Shown piece after piece: positions 22,276 to 25,514 of a stretch of DNA of 25,514 nt. The stretch is from JAISDD01 sp031553935 (GTDB lineage: Bacteria; Bacillota; Syntrophomonadia; Syntrophomonadales; Syntrophomonadaceae). The stretch is from the NCBI GenBank assembly GCA_031553935.1, contig JAVBKS010000050.1, positions 1-25,514 of the forward strand, given 5' to 3'. The notes under the pieces were generated by a model. That model made no database searches. It was not told the origin of the DNA and saw nothing but the letters and a program-made list of their open reading frames with translations. How positions within the stretch are numbered: the stretch's first letter is position 1; every line of letters starts with the position of its first letter. The position numbers were made by a program, and so were the translations under genes.

Positions 22276-24538
22276 TGCTTCTGTAATGAAGAAGACTAAG
22301 CCCAAAGTTAAAGCGATGCCTATGCTTGATTCCAATTTAAGCAAAGAGATTCTATCGCTTGTTTTTTTTATGTTGGCAGTTTTCATTTATATTGGTTTAT
22401 TAGAGTTTTCGAACCAACCCGATGCCAATCGTTTCATTGGCATAGTGGGAACCAACTTTTTGGGCATCTTAGAGAAACTATTTGGAGAGGGAGCAGTTGG
22501 GTTTGCATTTTTTTTGTTAGCTTGTTCAATTCATTTAGGCGTACTCAAAAAGAGTTGGTCAAGTCGTATGTGGGGTGCTTTTACGCTCTATATAACGACT
22601 CTGATTTTTCTTAGTATCTGGGATATACCAGGGGGACTTAGCCCTTGGGAAGCTGGTATAAGAGGTATGGGCGGGGGCTATGTCGGTGGTATTCTGGCCT
22701 TAGCAGCCATGAAACTGATTGGCGATATAGGATGTCAGATATTAGTTGCATTATTGTTCTTTGTAGCCATGCTGTTGATAATTAATAAACCGATAATAAC
22801 TTGGATTAGAGTGCTTTCAGCCGCAGGTAAAGCGATTCGGGCCGGTCTGACTAATTTCTTGATGGTTGAAGAAAAAGAACCATTAACACTGGAAATAGAA
22901 AATACTAAGGCTAAGAAGTTTGACAATGAGCCAGTTGCTGATGTAAATAGCATGGGTCAGGATTTAAGTAAAAGAGCAGCTAAGGAAAATAGCAAACTGG
23001 TTTTTGATATTGAGCCGGAAATATTTCCAAAAGCCGAGAATTTGGAAACTGAGAAGAACATACAGGCGGCAGCTGATTCTGAGTTGGTGATGATTAAGAA
23101 AGAATCAGATATCGGCTTAGTTTATAAAAAACCTTCACTTGATTTGCTAAGCAATGTAAGAAACGAGAGATCAATTGATAAGAAGAATATAAAGGCAAGT
23201 ATTTCATTACTGGAAGAAACCTTTGCTAATTTTAGTATTGCCGTTAAAGTAAATCAAGTAAGCTGCGGACCAGCAGTTACTCGGTACGAATTAACTCCGG
23301 CGCCGGGGGTGAAAATAAGTCGAATTCTAGGTCTAGCTGATGATTTGCAATTGAGTTTAGCTGCACCGGGAATAAGGCTGGAAGCCCCTATTCCTGGCAA
23401 AGCTGCTATTGGGGTGGAAGTGCCGAACCAAAAAATAATGGGCGTTGGCTTGCGTCAATTAATCAGCTCAAAACAGTTTTCCAGCCTGAATTCACCGTTG
23501 GCAATTGCACTTGGAGAAGATATCACTGGTAATCCCGTGGTTGCTAAGTTAAGTGATTTTCCACATTTGCTGATTGCCGGATCCACCGGTTCCGGTAAAA
23601 GCGTTTGTTTGAATGGAATCATTATGAGTTTATTGTTTAACACAAATCCTGAAGAGATGAAGCTGGTTTTTATTGATCCCAAGATGGTGGAACTGACTGT
23701 ATACAATGGGATACCGCATTTATTGACTCCAGTAGTAACTAATCCTAAGAAGGCGGCGGTTATTCTGAAATGGATGGTTGCCGAGATGGAAAAACGGTAT
23801 ACAATGTTTGCTGATGCCGGAGTTCGCGACATTTACAGATATAATCAAGCGAATATAGAAAAACAACTACCTATTATTGTAATAGTTATTGATGAGCTAG
23901 CTGACCTAATGATGGTTTCGCCGGTTGATGTCGAGGATTCTATATGTCGCCTGGCCCAGATGGCCAGAGCAGCCGGCATGCACTTAATAGTTGCAACCCA
24001 AAGGCCGTCTGTTGATGTTGTGACGGGAATAATTAAAGCTAATATTCCGTCAAGAATTGCTTTTGCGGTATCTTCCCAAGCTGATTCCCGAACTATATTA
24101 GATTCTGGCGGAGCAGAAAAGCTCCTGGGCAAAGGGGATATGCTGTTCTTGCCAGTGGGTGTAAACAAGCCCTTTAGGGTTCAAGGAGCCTATGTTTCTG
24201 ATAATGAGATAGAGAATACGGTTGAATTCTTGCGCAATCAAAACAATTCAGAGACCGAAATGCTGGATTTCAATGAAATTGAAACCGAGAACACTGAACT
24301 TTTTGAAGAAGATGAGCTTTTTTGGGATGCAGTAACTGTCTTCGTTGAGTCGCATAAAGCTTCAGTTTCTTTACTGCAGCGAAAACTACGCGTCGGTTAT
24401 TCGCGTGCGGCCCGTTTGGTTGATGTTATGGAAGAACGGGGCATAGTTTCGAGCGCCGACAATAATAAAAAAAGAGAAGTATTGATCGACAAAGAACAAC
24501 TGTTAAGATTGCAAGAGCGTAGTGTTATGAGCATTTAG
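22253..24538 (+). CDS. FtsK/SpoIIIE family DNA translocase
   Basis: A membrane-anchored DNA pump that moves chromosomes through the division or sporulation septum. N-terminal basic stretch, four hydrophobic helices (within about residues 30-180), a charged linker (about 200-300), then the motor with Walker A AGSTGSGKS (about 442-450) and Walker B IVIVIDELADLMM, TQRPSVDVVTGIIKANIPSR, and a C-terminal gamma winged helix (SVSLLQRKLRVGYSRAARL) that reads orienting DNA sequences. I choose ATG 22253 (761 aa), which gives a Lys/Arg-rich start like SpoIIIE; the frame is open to TTG 22220 (772 aa), and neither start has a well-placed ribosome site. Synteny suggests SpoIIIE, but whether it serves sporulation, division or both cannot be read here, so no symbol is given. 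Confidence 0.93.
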   Translation: MKKNTRDNASVMKKTKPKVKAMPMLDSNLSKEILSLVFFMLAVFIYIGLLEFSNQPDANRFIGIVGTNFLGILEKLFGEGAVGFAFFLLACSIHLGVLKKSWSSRMWGAFTLYITTLIFLSIWDIPGGLSPWEAGIRGMGGGYVGGILALAAMKLIGDIGCQILVALLFFVAMLLIINKPIITWIRVLSAAGKAIRAGLTNFLMVEEKEPLTLEIENTKAKKFDNEPVADVNSMGQDLSKRAAKENSKLVFDIEPEIFPKAENLETEKNIQAAADSELVMIKKESDIGLVYKKPSLDLLSNVRNERSIDKKNIKASISLLEETFANFSIAVKVNQVSCGPAVTRYELTPAPGVKISRILGLADDLQLSLAAPGIRLEAPIPGKAAIGVEVPNQKIMGVGLRQLISSKQFSSLNSPLAIALGEDITGNPVVAKLSDFPHLLIAGSTGSGKSVCLNGIIMSLLFNTNPEEMKLVFIDPKMVELTVYNGIPHLLTPVVTNPKKAAVILKWMVAEMEKRYTMFADAGVRDIYRYNQANIEKQLPIIVIVIDELADLMMVSPVDVEDSICRLAQMARAAGMHLIVATQRPSVDVVTGIIKANIPSRIAFAVSSQADSRTILDSGGAEKLLGKGDMLFLPVGVNKPFRVQGAYVSDNEIENTVEFLRNQNNSETEMLDFNEIETENTELFEEDELFWDAVTVFVESHKASVSLLQRKLRVGYSRAARLVDVMEERGIVSSADNNKKREVLIDKEQLLRLQERSVMSI

Positions 24539-24554
24539 TTGCGGAGAGGGTAAT

Positions 24555-25466
24555 ATGAAATTAACCGTCAGAGAACAAGAAATCCTTAATTTCATAAAAA
24601 GGAATCCCATGGCTTCGCAAGACGAGATCGCCAGCACCTTTTCTATTACTCGTTCCTCTGTAGCAGTGCATATATCGAATCTCATGAAAAAGAAAGCGAT
24701 ACTGGGAAAAGGCTATATTTTTAACAAAGCTTCTAGAGAAAGGGTTCTGCTCTTTTCAAATCTAAAACAGATTCCTGAAAAAAAGGAGCTAAGCAGCATT
24801 AGCGATTATTGTCACGATTTAAGTCAACGCATTATTTATTCATTAGAGAATCATGGCATTGATGTAAATGTTGTTTTATTCGAAAATATTGGTGACGAAA
24901 ACAATTCACCAATGGATGTAGACTATTTGCGAATTGGTGATAATTTTGTATTTTCTCTGCAGAAGGTATTTGAGAGAGATTTTATTACCGAGAAGATACA
25001 TTCCCTAGCAAGCTCCGATCGAAAGCTCTGGACAATAATTGATCCGGAGCTAATTAGTTCGTCACTAATCGCTGATATTACTGATGATGAATCATCAATT
25101 ATGAATTTATGCAGTGCTATGTATTGTCATGATTTAGACGAGGCTAAGGTTTTAAGCTTGCCATTGAATACTTTATTAATAATATGTGAGAATTTAATTT
25201 CAGCTGAGAAGATTTCAAGATATATTGGTCGAAAAGATGTAGCCCAAAAACTAATCGTGGGAGATAGGGAAGGTCAATTGTTTTGCATAGAGGAAAAATC
25301 TATTCAAGAAATCCCGTTTTCACTTAAGAGGAAACTTAACCTCAAAAAAAGTATGCCAGTCGTGTTTGCGGCGCTTGTCTTTGCACTTGTATCAGGTTAC
25401 TCACTGCGACAAGCTGCTAGAATGGCAGTTGGTACAGCCCTAAAGAGCGAAGACGATTACCGTTAA
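24555..25466 (+). CDS. Winged-helix protein with degenerate PfkB-like domain
   Basis: A 303-residue protein. Residues 1-55 are a winged helix very like that fused to PfkB-family (pseudouridine kinase type) sugar kinases: LTVREQEILNFIKRNPMASQ, ITRSSVAVHISNLMKKK, ILGKGYIF. The rest should be the kinase, but the N-terminal GGxN-type substrate motif is not seen and the length is about 60 residues short of such fusions. At the C-terminus VFAALVFALVSGYSLRQAARMAVGTALKSED aligns by eye with the PfkB end (shown in part: VFAALVFALVSGYSLRQAAR), yet the GAGD catalytic motif before it is replaced by LKKSMPV. It is thus probably a non-catalytic sensor-regulator. ATG follows GGAGAGGG by 5 nt, 16 nt after ftsK, so co-transcribed. 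Confidence 0.8.
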   Translation: MKLTVREQEILNFIKRNPMASQDEIASTFSITRSSVAVHISNLMKKKAILGKGYIFNKASRERVLLFSNLKQIPEKKELSSISDYCHDLSQRIIYSLENHGIDVNVVLFENIGDENNSPMDVDYLRIGDNFVFSLQKVFERDFITEKIHSLASSDRKLWTIIDPELISSSLIADITDDESSIMNLCSAMYCHDLDEAKVLSLPLNTLLIICENLISAEKISRYIGRKDVAQKLIVGDREGQLFCIEEKSIQEIPFSLKRKLNLKKSMPVVFAALVFALVSGYSLRQAARMAVGTALKSEDDYR

Positions 25467-25481
25467 CAATATGATAAACAA

Positions 25482-25497
25482 GAGGTGAAAAAATATG
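25482..25497 (+). promoter_or_regulatory. Ribosome site and ATG at the window edge
   Basis: AGAGGTGA (25481-25488) precedes ATG 25495, but that frame reads Met-Glu-Phe-Gly and then TAG. Either a very short leader ORF, a frame error, or a gene start lying beyond the window; not resolvable here. Confidence 0.2.
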
Positions 25498-25514
25498 GAA
25501 TTTGGATAGCTTCT

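Overview
The window looks like chromosome from a low-GC, endospore-forming member of the Bacillota (Clostridia-like; class and genus cannot be fixed from sequence alone). Evidence: both subunits of dipicolinate synthase with a sigma-K-like promoter; the neighbourhood dpaA-dpaB-asd-dapA-RNase J-tepA-ylzJ-(uppP)-ftsK/spoIIIE, which resembles the Bacillus subtilis spoVF-spoIIIE region; strong Shine-Dalgarno sequences; and frequent TTG/GTG starts.

Layout. Positions 1-3090 hold poorly characterised cell-envelope genes: the tail of an unknown ORF, a two-helix membrane protein that apparently starts at a non-AUG codon, a SurA-N-like secreted protein and a lipoprotein with two DxDxDG loops. Positions 3249-7117 are a compact, overlapping operon for a MacB-type ABC system (ATPase, CARDB-like surface protein, FtsX-type permease), preceded by a short leader ORF inside hairpins. 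It ends at a terminator-like hairpin that overlaps the 5' end of a MATE efflux gene. Next come lspA-rluD, an orphan YefM/Phd antitoxin with a perfect palindromic operator on its promoter and what looks like an eroded toxin behind it, and rqcH (NFACT) on the minus strand.

From 12.6 kb onwards all genes run on the plus strand: dapB, then dpaA-dpaB (spore dipicolinate), asd, dapA, RNase J, tepA, ylzJ, uppP, ftsK/spoIIIE, and a winged-helix protein fused to a degenerate PfkB-like domain. Asd, DapA and DapB make dihydrodipicolinate/tetrahydrodipicolinate for lysine and peptidoglycan, and DpaAB oxidises the same intermediate to dipicolinate in the mother cell. The promoters I see fit a split: a sigma-K-like site before dpaA and a separate sigma-A-like site, overlapping the dpaB stop, for asd. 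The aspartokinase gene (dapG) found here in B. subtilis is missing.

The one clearly non-genic accessory stretch is 19205-20269. It is a mosaic of a 208-bp unit in tandem, an exact 86-bp third copy, an inverted module, two near-identical T/A hairpins and an 89-nt cluster of GC-rich hairpins, inserted between the RNase J gene and tepA. I found no CRISPR array, tRNA, rRNA, intact transposase or phage gene. The best candidates for something new are the repeat mosaic, the hairpin/leader architecture ahead of the ABC operon, the CARDB-MacB system with its Met/Gly-rich segments, and the degenerate HTH-PfkB protein.
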